A DNA stretch of 64,000 nt from Butyrivibrio sp. (GCA_017413105.1 JAFPVA010000204.1:1-64000), one strand, 5' to 3'. Positions 8,938 to 19,020 are shown, numbered from the stretch's first letter. Notes: a model not told the origin generated them from the letters alone. Numbers and translations are program-made.

Positions 8938-10482
8938 TTATGCTTTATGACCACCTATCTGATTGTTTCTGTCTCTTCCGGTTGCTCCTTCTTCAAAAGA
9001 AATTCCTTTTAAAATTGCATTTTTCCCGAATTTCTTTTGAATCTGCAAAGCAGCTTCCTGAAGCGCTTTCTCTTTTTCCAGCTTCTCCTTACGAAGTTTT
9101 TTCTCTTCTTCCTCCTTTTTGTAATCCACAAAAAGGCTCATCTGCTGAAAATTAGCGCTTTCTCTCTCCAGTTCTTTTGCCTGAGCTTCACTTATAACAT
9201 GCAATGCTGCAACTCCGAGCCTTCTGACAAGAAGATCCGTATTCACGTGTTCATCGTAGATCTTTAAAGTTGCCTCTGTAATTAACTTTGAAAGACAGGT
9301 GAACTCGCCAATGTTCTCGCTTCCATGGGCATGTTCCGGCACCTCTCTGCCGTAGTAATCTCTATTTACTTTGCCCCTATACTTTCTTTTTATGTCGGGA
9401 TTGGAAAGACTTTCTCTGTCATAGCCAACTGTAAGAACAATCTGGTCCGTGACCTGACCTGCATCCATAAGCTGCATAGCAAGAGCGTCAGCCATTTCAG
9501 CAACAACAATCCTGGCTTTATCCGCAGTATAAGCGCAGTGCAGCACCTGCCCCTGACTTATACTGTTATTGTCAGGCTTGTAGGCCTTTATATGCTCCAT
9601 CGTGCAGGGTTCATACCCCCAGGCATGATCAATGAGCAGCTCCGCATTTATCCCAAAAGCCTTATATAAAAGCTCTTCATTGTGGAAATCTCTCTCATCC
9701 CCAAGACTGCACCTGGCAATATCCCCCATGGTATAAATACCCACTGACGCAAGCTTTTTTGTATATCCTCTACCAACTCTCCAGAAATCCGTTAATGGCA
9801 CATGATCCCAGAGCTTTTCCCGATAACTCAGTTCATCCAGTTCGGCAATCCTAAGGCCATTTTCATCAGGAGTTGCATGTTTTGCCATAATATCCATGGC
9901 AACCTTGCATAGATAGAGGTTAGTTCCTACCCCCGCCGTGGCCGTTATTCCCGTGAGATTCCATACATCCTGCATCATCTGTGCCGCAAGCTGCCTCGGC
10001 GTCTTTCCATATATAGAAAGATATTTTGTCGCATCTATGAATACTTCATCGATACTATAAACATGGATGTCCTCAGGCGCCACGTACTTAAGATAAATCT
10101 TGTAGATCATTGTGCTGACTTCAATGTATCTCGCCATACGCGGTATGGCTGCAATAAAGGAAAGCTTCAGTGAAGGATCTTTTGACAATTCAATATCATC
10201 ATCCGACTCCCCGGAAAATACCTGTCCCGGAGCATTTTTTTGCCGTAGTCTGTTTATTTCCTCAATTTTCTGCTCAACTTCAAAAAGCCTGGCTCTACCG
10301 GGAATCCCCAATTTCTTGAGGCTTGGTGATACTGCCAGGCAAATGGTTTTACTGGTTCTGCTTCTATCTGCCACTACCAGATTTGTAGTCAGCGGATCCC
10401 TATTTAGATCCCTGCACTCCACAGAAGCGTAAAATGACTTCAGATCAATTGCAATATAAGCGCTTTTCCTATCTGTATTCAT
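8938..10482 (-). CDS. Y-family DNA polymerase (UmuC/DinB type)
   Basis: The 514-residue protein begins with the Y-family palm motif AIDLKSFYASVECRD and has the second catalytic motif YSIDEVFIDAT near residue 145. A helix-hairpin region (WRVGRGYTKKLASVGI) and a little-finger-like domain follow, then a Lys/Glu-rich C-terminal tail (about 440-490). Such enzymes carry out translesion DNA synthesis. The YolD-like partner lies downstream. No LexA box was seen upstream. A TATAAT sits only six bases before the ATG and no ribosome site is visible, which suggests a leaderless mRNA. Confidence 0.9.
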   Translation of the reverse strand: MNTDRKSAYIAIDLKSFYASVECRDLNRDPLTTNLVVADRSRTSKTICLAVSPSLKKLGIPGRARLFEVEQKIEEINRLRQKNAPGQVFSGESDDDIELSKDPSLKLSFIAAIPRMARYIEVSTMIYKIYLKYVAPEDIHVYSIDEVFIDATKYLSIYGKTPRQLAAQMMQDVWNLTGITATAGVGTNLYLCKVAMDIMAKHATPDENGLRIAELDELSYREKLWDHVPLTDFWRVGRGYTKKLASVGIYTMGDIARCSLGDERDFHNEELLYKAFGINAELLIDHAWGYEPCTMEHIKAYKPDNNSISQGQVLHCAYTADKARIVVAEMADALAMQLMDAGQVTDQIVLTVGYDRESLSNPDIKRKYRGKVNRDYYGREVPEHAHGSENIGEFTCLSKLITEATLKIYDEHVNTDLLVRRLGVAALHVISEAQAKELERESANFQQMSLFVDYKKEEEEKKLRKEKLEKEKALQEAALQIQKKFGKNAILKGISFEEGATGRDRNNQIGGHKA

Positions 10483-10488
10483 GATATT

Positions 10489-10494
10489 ATTATA
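10489..10494 (-). promoter_or_regulatory. TATAAT placing transcription start at the polymerase start codon
   Basis: On the minus strand TATAAT ends six bases before the ATG, with TTTGGA about 16 bases further upstream. A start about seven bases after the -10 would fall on the A of the ATG. No Shine-Dalgarno sequence lies between. Confidence 0.5.
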
Positions 10495-10530
10495 TCAGAT
10501 ACATAAAATTTCCAAAAACGCATTTTCTAT

Positions 10531-10559
10531 TTGCCTACTATGTAAATATGTTTTATAAT
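10531..10559 (+). promoter_or_regulatory. Promoter of the Rrf2-family regulator
   Basis: TTGCCT (10531-10536) and a perfect TATAAT (10554-10559) are separated by 17 bases, 42 bases before the start codon. Confidence 0.7.
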
Positions 10560-10601
10560 ACTATATAATATCTTATATATTCCCCGGAAAAAGGAGCACC
10601 T

Positions 10602-10997
10602 ATGTTTTCAACCAGAGGACGTTACGCAATAAGAGTAATGATAGATCTTGCACAACAAAACAGTGATGAATTTATACCTCTTAAGGACATTGCCGAAAGG
10701 CAGGATGTATCCAAAAAATATCTTGAGATCATAGCAAAAGAGATGGTCCTTGGCGGTCTTATTCAGGGCGCCAGCGGAAAGCACGGGGGATATAAGCTTG
10801 TTCGCAAGCCGGAAGAATACTCAATAGGAGAGATCATAGAACTCATGGAAGGCACTATGGCTCCTGTCGCATGCCTTGAAGATAACGCTACAGATTGCCC
10901 TAGAGCAGAAAAATGTAGAACCCTCTCCATGTGGAAAGAGTTCTACACACTTGAACGAGATTTCTTTTATGGAAAAAAACTATCTGATCTTATCTAA
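10602..10997 (+). CDS. Rrf2/IscR-family transcriptional regulator
   Basis: The 131-residue protein opens with the Rrf2 winged-helix signature MFSTRGRYAIRVMIDLAQ and contains the recognition region KDIAERQDVSKKYLEIIAK. The C-terminal part keeps three cysteines at 91, 99 and 105, the usual [2Fe-2S] ligand set, so it may sense iron-sulfur status, redox state or NO. AAAAAGGAGCACC precedes the ATG. It is a single gene between the polymerase and the convergent xylanase. No isc/suf genes are next to it, so its targets are unknown. Confidence 0.88.
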   Translation: MFSTRGRYAIRVMIDLAQQNSDEFIPLKDIAERQDVSKKYLEIIAKEMVLGGLIQGASGKHGGYKLVRKPEEYSIGEIIELMEGTMAPVACLEDNATDCPRAEKCRTLSMWKEFYTLERDFFYGKKLSDLI

Positions 10998-11004
10998 TGT
11001 TTTC

Positions 11005-13167
11005 TTAACTGTTAGATAACTGTTTTATCAGGTCAATGGCTGCTGCAGAAGCTACATCACTGGTTCCAAATCCATGATAAGCATCCTCTACGGGAATAAG
11101 CTTAGCATCTGCCATGATTTTTGACGCTTTCTCCGAGCATGAAATCGGTACTATATCATCCTTTGTTCCATGAACTATAACAGTTTTTCCCTTAAAATTA
11201 GCCATTACCTTATATATATCGAAGGACAACAGGTCAGTAAAATATCTTCTACCAACTGTTACCCCCAAAAAGCTTACAGATGACGGAATCTGAAGAAAGC
11301 TTAAAAACAGTTTCATTGATCCATCATGAAGCACATAAGCCGGATAAAGAGCGATCAGCCCTTTAACATCGTTAGGTCTTGTTCCGGCAATATATGTAGC
11401 AACAAAGCCTCCTTGGCTCTCTCCCATGACAAACATTCTTGATTCATCAACATAATCCAAAGATCTTATACCATCAAAGACAATATTAAAATCAGCAGCT
11501 TCCGTAAGGACGGACATATCCAGCATACTTCCGTCACTCTTTACCTCTAATCCACCGCCAATAAAATCAAAGATGTAAGCTACTACGCCCTTTGTGGCCA
11601 AAACTTTGGCAAATTCTCTTGCATAGCCACAACTGGCATTAAATCCATGTGCAATTACTATCCCCGGAAACTTGCCATCTCCAGCAGGTCGATACAGCTC
11701 TCCGTAGATTTTTTTTCCATCTCTGCTGAACTCTTTGACCTCTGATGTCGTTTCCCAAAACTTTTCATCAACTTTTGTTTTAGCTGATGCCTGTCCGCTT
11801 CTTGCTGCGGAGCTTGAAGCGGAAGCATACATTTCATTTTTTACAGTAACCGTCGAGAATGCACTTGCACTATTTGCATGCTCCTCCATGACACCCTTGA
11901 TCTTATAGAAAGCTTCTTTTGGCTCATAATTCTCGTCAAAGATACGGGAATTTGTTGTATCTCCTTCACGATAGTGATCAACCAGGCCAAATAAAGTAAC
12001 GTTCGTTATGTTTGCAGGGCCGCCGCTCTGGGTATCCATTTCATAAAGAAGCTTGAAATACTGCTCGTATTTCTCAGCCTGCTTAAGGAACATGGAAGGA
12101 GTTTCTTTATCAACACCAACGGAAAGCTCGGTAACCTGAATCTCAAGCCCCAACTCAGAGAACTTCTTAATGGCATTTCTGATGTCCTGAATCGGCGGAT
12201 AATCTATTCCCCAGTATCCCTGCATTCCAATTCCGTCAATCAGACCCTTTTCTTTGAGGGAATTGCAAAGAGTATAGATTCCATCAGTCTTAGGTGCCTG
12301 ATATGTATTGTAGTCGTTGTAGAAAAGCTTAACATCGTCTGCCACGTATTTTCTCGCATAGGTGAAAGCCATCTCTACATAATCAGGACCAATTGTATCG
12401 TACCAGGGATTGGGATCCTGACCGCACTTGGTTCTGCACTGGAATTCGCTGTCAGGATCAGCACTTTCCGGATCTACAGCCTCATTTACAACATCCCAGC
12501 AGTATATAACCCCGGGATACTCTTCCTGAACATGTGTAAGGAGCTGTCTTATGTAACTCTCCATTCTGGAAAGCATTGTCTCTTTGTCGACATATTCGCC
12601 ATCATCTGTGTAGCCCTCCCTGAAAAACCATCCGGGAGCCTGTGTATGCCACACAAGAGTATGTCCGCGCATCTTCATATCGTTTTCCTGACACCATTTC
12701 AGGGTAGGATCAATTGACATAAAGTTAAGCGCCGGCTCTTCATTGCCATTCTTCAGATTATCCTGTGATCCAAACTGATCCAGGATATAGCAACTCTTCA
12801 TGAGATTGGTCATGGTACAGCTGTTAAAATGCTTTTTGGATAATTCCATATATTGTGGGATATTCAGGGTCTGATTCTGGAGTGTGCTTCCGTTAATACC
12901 TACCCCGAGAGTAAAATACTCGCTGCAAAGATCCTTGAGCGCAACGTCATCTTCCACTGCCTCTTCTGCGACCTCTTCAGCTTTCTCTTCAGCAGAAGTT
13001 TCTTCTGAAACTGAGCTTTCCGCTACAGCTTCAACGGATGCTTCTTCGGCTACCACTTCTGTGGCATTCTCACTGCCCTGAGTCCCCAGCTCGGGAGCAG
13101 TCTGCTTGCCGCATCCGCATAGCAGAGCCAGTACAAGCGCTCCGCATAATATTCTCTTTCTTTTCAT
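11005..13167 (-). CDS. Lipoprotein GH10 endo-xylanase fused to an alpha/beta-hydrolase esterase
   Basis: The 720-residue protein starts with MKRKRILCGALVLALLCGC, a lipoprotein signal. A Glu/Ala/Ser-rich spacer (about 25-80) follows, then a GH10 barrel with acid/base Glu in WDVVNEAVD (about 228) and nucleophile Glu in VTELSVG (about 344). The C-terminal domain (about 480-720) is a serine hydrolase with IAHGFNAS, the nucleophile elbow GESQGG (Ser about 583), Asp in TKDDIVP and His in AYHGFG. It should cut xylan and remove ester side groups at the cell surface; acetyl versus feruloyl specificity is not decided. The start at 13167 is preferred over the upstream TTG because GGAGG lies just before it. 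Confidence 0.92.
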   Translation of the reverse strand: MKRKRILCGALVLALLCGCGKQTAPELGTQGSENATEVVAEEASVEAVAESSVSEETSAEEKAEEVAEEAVEDDVALKDLCSEYFTLGVGINGSTLQNQTLNIPQYMELSKKHFNSCTMTNLMKSCYILDQFGSQDNLKNGNEEPALNFMSIDPTLKWCQENDMKMRGHTLVWHTQAPGWFFREGYTDDGEYVDKETMLSRMESYIRQLLTHVQEEYPGVIYCWDVVNEAVDPESADPDSEFQCRTKCGQDPNPWYDTIGPDYVEMAFTYARKYVADDVKLFYNDYNTYQAPKTDGIYTLCNSLKEKGLIDGIGMQGYWGIDYPPIQDIRNAIKKFSELGLEIQVTELSVGVDKETPSMFLKQAEKYEQYFKLLYEMDTQSGGPANITNVTLFGLVDHYREGDTTNSRIFDENYEPKEAFYKIKGVMEEHANSASAFSTVTVKNEMYASASSSAARSGQASAKTKVDEKFWETTSEVKEFSRDGKKIYGELYRPAGDGKFPGIVIAHGFNASCGYAREFAKVLATKGVVAYIFDFIGGGLEVKSDGSMLDMSVLTEAADFNIVFDGIRSLDYVDESRMFVMGESQGGFVATYIAGTRPNDVKGLIALYPAYVLHDGSMKLFLSFLQIPSSVSFLGVTVGRRYFTDLLSFDIYKVMANFKGKTVIVHGTKDDIVPISCSEKASKIMADAKLIPVEDAYHGFGTSDVASAAAIDLIKQLSNS

Positions 13168-13329
13168 ATAAGCCTCCAACAAATACTTTTAGCATAAATA
13201 CTATACAGTCGTGAGGCATATTTTTCTACTATTTTCTTGCTAATTTCTATTTATTTTGCAATTATCTGTGATATAGTATTTTTATACTTTGACGTTTTAG
13301 TGTGAAAAAGAGTCTACGGGAGGAAAAAA

Positions 13330-14862
13330 ATGTTTGCAAATTCTTTTTGGGCGCTGCTTCCGGCAATCATCGCCATTGCTCTTGCGCTTATCACCAAGGA
13401 AGTCTACTCATCACTATTCATCGGTATCGTAGTTGGTGGACTTCTCTATTCCTCATTCAGTTTCGAGGGAACTATCCAGCACGTATTTGTTGATGGAATG
13501 ATCGGTCAGCTGTCGGATGGCTGGAATGTGGGAATTCTTATATTCCTTGTTATCTTAGGTTGTATGGTAATGCTCATGAACAGAGCGGGAGGCTCAGCCG
13601 CATTCGGCCGTTGGGCTGTAGCCCATGTTAAAACCAAGACCGGAGCACAGATAGCTACCATTGTTCTGGGCGTACTTATTTTTATCGATGATTATTTTAA
13701 CTGTCTCACCGTTGGCTCAGTTATGAGACCTCTTACAGACAAGCACAAAATCTCAAGAGAAAAGCTCGCATATCTTATCGATGCCACAGCAGCTCCTGTC
13801 TGCATCATAGCTCCTATTTCATCCTGGGCAGCTGCAGTTACGGGCTTTGTTGATGGCGCAAATGGTCTCACACTCTTTGTAAGAGCAATCCCTTACAATT
13901 TCTATGCACTGCTTACAATCGTAATGATGCTTACATTGTCCTATTCGCATTTTGATTACGGTCCAATGAAGCTTGCAGAGCTTAACAGCAAAGTAAACGG
14001 CAATGAAAAGTTTAAGGATAGCCACTCCAGTATTACCGGAGCCGAGGATCAGCCTACTCCTCCCGTATCAACCAAGGGAAAAGTGATCCACCTGGTTCTT
14101 CCTATAGTTACTCTTATAATCTGCTGTATTATCGGAATGATCTATACCGGCGGATTCTTTGAAGGCGAGAACTTTATAGATGCATTTTCAAATTCAGACG
14201 CATCTGTAGGTCTTGTATTTGGTTCCGTTGTTGCCCTGATAATTACAATAATATTCTATCTGCTTACTAGAGTTCTGAGCTTTAATGAATGTATGAATGC
14301 CATCCCTGAAGGTTTTAAGAGCATGGTTCCTGCTATTCTGGTCCTTACCTTTGCCTGGACCCTGAAGGCTATGACAGATTCCCTTGGTGCAAAAGACTAT
14401 GTTGCCGGCCTTGTAGAACAGTTTGTAGGAAGTAACGCTCTCATGAGCATCCTTCCTGCAGTGATCTTCCTGGTAGCTATTTTCCTTGCTTTTGCTACAG
14501 GTACAAGCTGGGGAACTTTTGGAATCCTTATCCCTATCGTTGTAAGTGTATTTGGCGCAGATCTTTCCAATGAACTTATGATCATATCAATCTCAGCCTG
14601 CATGGCAGGCGCTGTCTGCGGAGACCACTGTTCTCCTATTTCAGATACGACCATCATGGCCAGCGCCGGCGCAGAGTGCGATCACATCAAGCACGTATCC
14701 ACTCAGCTTCCATACGCCATGACAGCAGCTGCAGTATCATTCGTAGCATACATATTTGCAGGCTTTATCAGGAACTGGTTTATATGCCTGCCTCTTGGCA
14801 TCGTATTGATGATAGCAACTATCTTTGTCATCAAGAAAAGCCCGCTTGCCAAAAACGCATGA
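13330..14862 (+). CDS. NhaC-family Na+/H+ antiporter
   Basis: The 510-residue protein has about twelve hydrophobic segments and the Na_H_antiporter (NhaC) pattern, including IDDYFNCLTVGSVMRPLTD near residue 120, PISSWAAAVTGF, and a C-terminal ATGTSWGTFGILIPI and CGDHCSPISDTT. These proteins exchange sodium (or a sodium-coupled substrate) for protons at the cytoplasmic membrane. GGGAGG precedes the ATG. It is a single gene, divergent from the xylanase and ending in a clear terminator. Some family members carry amino or organic acids, so the substrate is not certain. Confidence 0.88.
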   Translation: MFANSFWALLPAIIAIALALITKEVYSSLFIGIVVGGLLYSSFSFEGTIQHVFVDGMIGQLSDGWNVGILIFLVILGCMVMLMNRAGGSAAFGRWAVAHVKTKTGAQIATIVLGVLIFIDDYFNCLTVGSVMRPLTDKHKISREKLAYLIDATAAPVCIIAPISSWAAAVTGFVDGANGLTLFVRAIPYNFYALLTIVMMLTLSYSHFDYGPMKLAELNSKVNGNEKFKDSHSSITGAEDQPTPPVSTKGKVIHLVLPIVTLIICCIIGMIYTGGFFEGENFIDAFSNSDASVGLVFGSVVALIITIIFYLLTRVLSFNECMNAIPEGFKSMVPAILVLTFAWTLKAMTDSLGAKDYVAGLVEQFVGSNALMSILPAVIFLVAIFLAFATGTSWGTFGILIPIVVSVFGADLSNELMIISISACMAGAVCGDHCSPISDTTIMASAGAECDHIKHVSTQLPYAMTAAAVSFVAYIFAGFIRNWFICLPLGIVLMIATIFVIKKSPLAKNA

Positions 14863-14885
14863 TAATCTTATAGGCTAGTAAAAAA

Positions 14886-14922
14886 CGCAGGTCTATCCTT
14901 TTTAGATAGATCTGCATTTTTT
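14886..14922 (+). terminator. Intrinsic terminator of the NhaC gene
   Basis: GCAGGTCTATC and GATAGATCTGC form an 11-bp stem (one mismatch) followed by a T run. Confidence 0.8.
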
Positions 14923-14997
14923 AATCTAATAAATATCTGTTGTGATTTTATTTTACTACATCCGCCAAAAGGCGAGTCCAAACACTATTTTCTTATA

Positions 14998-17040
14998 TCA
15001 AAAACTGAACTTTAGCTGCGCATCATTTCTGTAATATACAGGCAAAATCTCAATTGGCGCATCAGCCACGATTTCCTGTCCGCCCTCAAAAGTCTCTCCG
15101 GTAAAGGCATTTGTCCAACTGCAGCCCTTTGGCAGATATACATTTCGCTGAACCTGTCCCTTATGACAAACCGGAGCAATCAGAAGATTTCCTCCAAACA
15201 TGAACTCATCTCTCACTTCCCAAGTCCTTTCGTCCTCCGGAAACTGGTAAAAGAGCCCTCGCATAACAGGTGCTCCTGTCTCAGAGGCTTCCTTCATCAG
15301 AGATCTGGTGTAATCTCTAAGACTCTCCCGAATAGAGATAAAGCGTTTCATGATCTCATAGTTTTCCTCACCAAAGCTCCAAATCTCATTATCTGCTCCT
15401 GTGACCTCACGAACCTCTCCGGCTTTGTTGATTATATCCGTGTGCGGAACTCTGCTTCCGTGCATTCTCATAACCGGACAGAAAGCACCAAACTGGAACC
15501 ATCTTATAAGAAGTTCCTTAAACTCATCCGTTCTCACATCACCGCCGTGAAATCCGCCAATATCCGTAGTCCACCATGGAATTCCGGCAATTCCCATCTG
15601 AATGCCGGCAACTATCTGCTTCCTGAAATCTTCCCAGTTCGACATGATATCGCCGGACCAGACCAAAGTTCCGTACTTCTGACTTCCAACCCAGGCACAG
15701 CGAATAAGATTTACTACCTTGTCCTGGCCATTTTCTCTTTGGCCCTCGTAAAAGAGCTTTGCATACTCTCTGGGATAAATATTTCCAATCTCCATTACGC
15801 TGCCGTCATGGTAATGATAGTTCTCATAATCGTATCCGGTAAATTCAGGCTCTGCCTCGTCAAGCCAAAAGGTGTTGATCCCCAGATCTCCATAATTCTT
15901 CTTGATCTTTTCCCAGACATATTTCCTGGTTCTTGGATTTGTTGCATCAAGAAACAGATTGTCACCATGGAATACCATCTGCACATCCACGCCGGATCTG
16001 CTTTTTACAAGAAGTCCCTGCTGCTTCATTTCGAGGAAATTCTCACTCCTGACATCAACCTGGGGCCAGACAGATACCATACACTCTATTCCCATTTCCT
16101 TGAGCTCATCTATCATTGCCTTTGGATCCGGGAAATACTCCTCATCGAACCTCCAATCACCGCATCTTGGCCAGTGATAGTAATCAATTACGATAACATC
16201 GATGTGAATACCTCTGTTATGGTACTCTCTGGCAACATCAAGTACCTGTTGCTGATTATAGTAGCGGAGTTTACACTGCCAGTAGCCAAGGCCAAATTCC
16301 GGCATCATGGGTGCTCTTCCTGTGACCTCCGTGTAGTTGTATACAATCTCTGCAGGGGTATCCCCTAAGGTAATCCAATAGTCCAATTGTCTGCTCTCTT
16401 CAGCCACCCATTCTGTGGTATCCAGCCCAAAATGTACTTCTCCGATAGCAGGATTATGCCACAAAAAACCATATCCTTTATCAGATAAAACAAAGGGAAT
16501 GCTGGCCTGAGAGTTCCTGTGGGCTAGTTCCAGATTACAGCCCTTTAAATTCATGGTCTCTGTCTGATATTGCCCCATTCCAAAGAGTTTCTCATCCGGG
16601 TCTGAAACAAAACGTGATCTTATCTTATATACATCGCCACCAATTCTCTTATATACCCTTGCCTTAAGAGCCAAAGCATTGCCGTGAGGAATCTCTTTAA
16701 GAAGAACCTTTCCTGTCTTATTATCCAAAAAAGTAATCTGAAGAGTGTTGCCCCAAGGCTGCACATAGCAATCAGCCGTTATTCTTCCATTGCTGATGGA
16801 TGCCCGGCGTCCGGGATCAGTTACATCCCATATATCTCTATCTTTATCACTCTCATGTATTGTTACCTTGACATCATGAGCACTTCTGTCAGGTTCAAGA
16901 AGCGCCGGACTATAGTCCACGATTTCGCCTAAAAACACCGCACGTACCCTGAAGCTGTTTTTCCCCCAGGCTTCTATTTTTAATGTTTCTCCATTTTCCC
17001 TGAAAATAAGACCATCATTTTCTATAGCAAAAAATTGCAT
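14998..17040 (-). CDS. Glycoside hydrolase family 31 (alpha-xylosidase type)
   Basis: The 680-residue cytoplasmic enzyme has an N-terminal beta-sandwich and a GH31 barrel. The nucleophile Asp lies in FWLDEAEPEF (about residue 393) and the acid/base Asp in WSGDIMSNW (about 463). The region IDVIVIDYYHWPRCGDWRFD fits alpha-xylosidases of the YicI type. It would remove alpha-xylose from xyloglucan oligosaccharides. The gene lies 12 bases downstream of the GH127 gene on the same strand, so the two form an operon, probably controlled by the divergent AraC-type regulator. No signal peptide is seen. Confidence 0.9.
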   Translation of the reverse strand: MQFFAIENDGLIFRENGETLKIEAWGKNSFRVRAVFLGEIVDYSPALLEPDRSAHDVKVTIHESDKDRDIWDVTDPGRRASISNGRITADCYVQPWGNTLQITFLDNKTGKVLLKEIPHGNALALKARVYKRIGGDVYKIRSRFVSDPDEKLFGMGQYQTETMNLKGCNLELAHRNSQASIPFVLSDKGYGFLWHNPAIGEVHFGLDTTEWVAEESRQLDYWITLGDTPAEIVYNYTEVTGRAPMMPEFGLGYWQCKLRYYNQQQVLDVAREYHNRGIHIDVIVIDYYHWPRCGDWRFDEEYFPDPKAMIDELKEMGIECMVSVWPQVDVRSENFLEMKQQGLLVKSRSGVDVQMVFHGDNLFLDATNPRTRKYVWEKIKKNYGDLGINTFWLDEAEPEFTGYDYENYHYHDGSVMEIGNIYPREYAKLFYEGQRENGQDKVVNLIRCAWVGSQKYGTLVWSGDIMSNWEDFRKQIVAGIQMGIAGIPWWTTDIGGFHGGDVRTDEFKELLIRWFQFGAFCPVMRMHGSRVPHTDIINKAGEVREVTGADNEIWSFGEENYEIMKRFISIRESLRDYTRSLMKEASETGAPVMRGLFYQFPEDERTWEVRDEFMFGGNLLIAPVCHKGQVQRNVYLPKGCSWTNAFTGETFEGGQEIVADAPIEILPVYYRNDAQLKFSF

Positions 17041-17052
17041 ATTTAACCCCCA

Positions 17053-19020
17053 TTAAACGGTGTATTTCCAATAGATTCCGTAGCTCTCTGTGTACTGGTT
17101 GAAATGAGTAGTAAAAACAAGCGGCTTTGAGACGCCGAAAAGATCAAATTCACAGGAATCAGCCCTCTTTACCAGATATTTATCAATGTTTTCAATAAAG
17201 GCTCCTACTGATTTTTCCCCTGTGATATTAAGTGTATCACTATCCACTGCCTTTTCTGCAGCTACACTGACCCTTACACCGTGATACTTTTCTTTCATCT
17301 TGACATTGCCAAGTCTTGCAGAAAGCACATAAGGGCCATAGCAAAAGGCATAGGTATCAGGTCCATCAGGAAGATTCCAGCAGCTGATTCCCATGGGAAG
17401 TGTTATTTCAAGTACAGCTTCCCCGGAATTCCCGGAGATGATTGAAAGATCTGCGGCAGTAATCTCAAGGAACTTATCACCGCATCCGGCTTCAAACCTC
17501 ATGTCTCCTGCCTTAACGATCATTTTCCCCTTTATCCAGGTTGGAACCCTAAGTAAAAGACTGTCCCGAACCCCTTTACCATCCTTAGAAATTACTTTTA
17601 TCTTTACCTTATCAGATTCTGTAAAATCACACTCCTGCACCAGTTTGTAGTCCTTGTTTTCATACTCTGATGCCAGATACATAGATACTAATAATTTCCC
17701 CGGAGTCGTAAAATAAATACCTCTTTGAAGCTTTGTGAAATTCTCATAGCCCGTTCCTGTACAGCACCAGAAATTGCCATCCAGAGTGTTGAACACCTTC
17801 TGGTACCCGGTTGCCATAGGCTGGAAATAGGTTGTAAAGCCCGTGTCATGGTTCTGTGATGCCATAATGGCATTTATAAGGGTATTCTCTGCATAATCCA
17901 GATATTTCTTATTTCCTGTCACTGCAAACAATCTTCTCGAGAATTTCAGCATATTGTGAGTATTGCAGGTTTCATTATTTACATTTGTTCTCTCTGCATC
18001 CAGCACATTATCTTCGCCAAAATGCTCGTTTTCACTGTTTCCTCCGGTGACATAGGTATGCTTTCCAACCACCATTTCCCAGAAGCTTTCTGCATAAGCA
18101 AGATATTTTTCCTCTGTTCTATCCACTTCATATCTTGCAAGAGCACCGATGAACTTAGGGATTGTGGTGTTTGCATGAGTGTTATTCATCGCATTTTTTT
18201 CGCCGGACAAAACCTTCTCAAAGAGCGCAACCTCATCAAATCTGTGGGCAGCGGATTTTATCCTTTCAGGATCTGCATAAGCCCTCTTATCTCCGCTCTT
18301 TTTAAGATAACTGTTGATATCGTATAATTCATACAGACAGTCGTTCATTCCACCATATTCGATACTGAGTACGGTCTTGTTTGTCTCCTCAGACCAGCTC
18401 TCTGTACGCTTAATGATCCATTCTGCAAGGCTATTATCGACTTCCAGCGCCTTGTCACTGCCAGCCAGGGCAAATGCCGCATTAAGGCCGGTTACAATCT
18501 TGTGCATTGTATACCACGGCACCCATGCCTCAGTAAAAAGATTGGAAAGCCCTTTCTCCACATTATCGAACTGCTGCGCAGGATTATCAGTAAACTCCTT
18601 TGTAGGAAGTGTCGCACCGAAAAGATATCCTTCATATTTCGTTCCATGAGTCTTGTTCTGGCACTCTTTCAAGGCATCAATTATATAATCAAGTCTCTCT
18701 TTTACCTTTGCCTTTTCATCTTCAGACATTCCCGGATTAGCCACAGCCTGAGCCAAAGCCATGATGTAATGCCCAAGAGTATGACCTCCTATCATTCCAT
18801 CTTCCCAGTCCCCGCTGTACCTGGTCTTTCCCTTCATAAAATCCCTGCGTTCAGCTTCATTCATACCTGCAATATAGCCTGCAGTCTCACGGAAACCCGC
18901 AAGGAGCCTGTCCGGATCCAGAAGCAGCATGTTCCTTACCTGGATATGTAATGCCTCGTCATAGTATTTGTCTGTAACCTTTACCTCATCATGAGGCACC
19001 GCTTTCCAATTTGTAACCAT
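17053..19020 (-). CDS. GH127 beta-L-arabinofuranosidase (DUF1680 family)
   Basis: The 655-residue protein keeps the metal/cysteine centre known from the GH127 enzyme HypBA1: Glu and Cys in NNETCNTHNMLKF (about 350) and the double Cys in FWCCTGTGYENF (about 418). Such enzymes use a zinc-coordinated cysteine nucleophile to release beta-L-arabinofuranose. The start at 19020 (MVTNWKAV) is preferred over 19080 because GAAAGGA lies 8 bases before it and the upstream part looks like leader. There is no signal peptide. It is the first gene of an operon with GH31; substrates may be arabinosylated xyloglucan or cell-wall glycoprotein fragments. Confidence 0.9.
   Translation of the reverse strand: MVTNWKAVPHDEVKVTDKYYDEALHIQVRNMLLLDPDRLLAGFRETAGYIAGMNEAERRDFMKGKTRYSGDWEDGMIGGHTLGHYIMALAQAVANPGMSEDEKAKVKERLDYIIDALKECQNKTHGTKYEGYLFGATLPTKEFTDNPAQQFDNVEKGLSNLFTEAWVPWYTMHKIVTGLNAAFALAGSDKALEVDNSLAEWIIKRTESWSEETNKTVLSIEYGGMNDCLYELYDINSYLKKSGDKRAYADPERIKSAAHRFDEVALFEKVLSGEKNAMNNTHANTTIPKFIGALARYEVDRTEEKYLAYAESFWEMVVGKHTYVTGGNSENEHFGEDNVLDAERTNVNNETCNTHNMLKFSRRLFAVTGNKKYLDYAENTLINAIMASQNHDTGFTTYFQPMATGYQKVFNTLDGNFWCCTGTGYENFTKLQRGIYFTTPGKLLVSMYLASEYENKDYKLVQECDFTESDKVKIKVISKDGKGVRDSLLLRVPTWIKGKMIVKAGDMRFEAGCGDKFLEITAADLSIISGNSGEAVLEITLPMGISCWNLPDGPDTYAFCYGPYVLSARLGNVKMKEKYHGVRVSVAAEKAVDSDTLNITGEKSVGAFIENIDKYLVKRADSCEFDLFGVSKPLVFTTHFNQYTESYGIYWKYTV

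Noticed and set aside
11012-11030. TTATCTAA/TTAGATAA hairpin after the Rrf2 gene as a terminator
   Set aside because: Weak stem of only A/T-rich pairs and poor T run, lying partly in the xylanase 3' end; not firm enough to list.
15163-16368. 401-residue open frame on the plus strand
   Set aside because: It lies opposite the GH31 gene, whose catalytic motifs are clear; the antisense frame has no motif or ribosome site.
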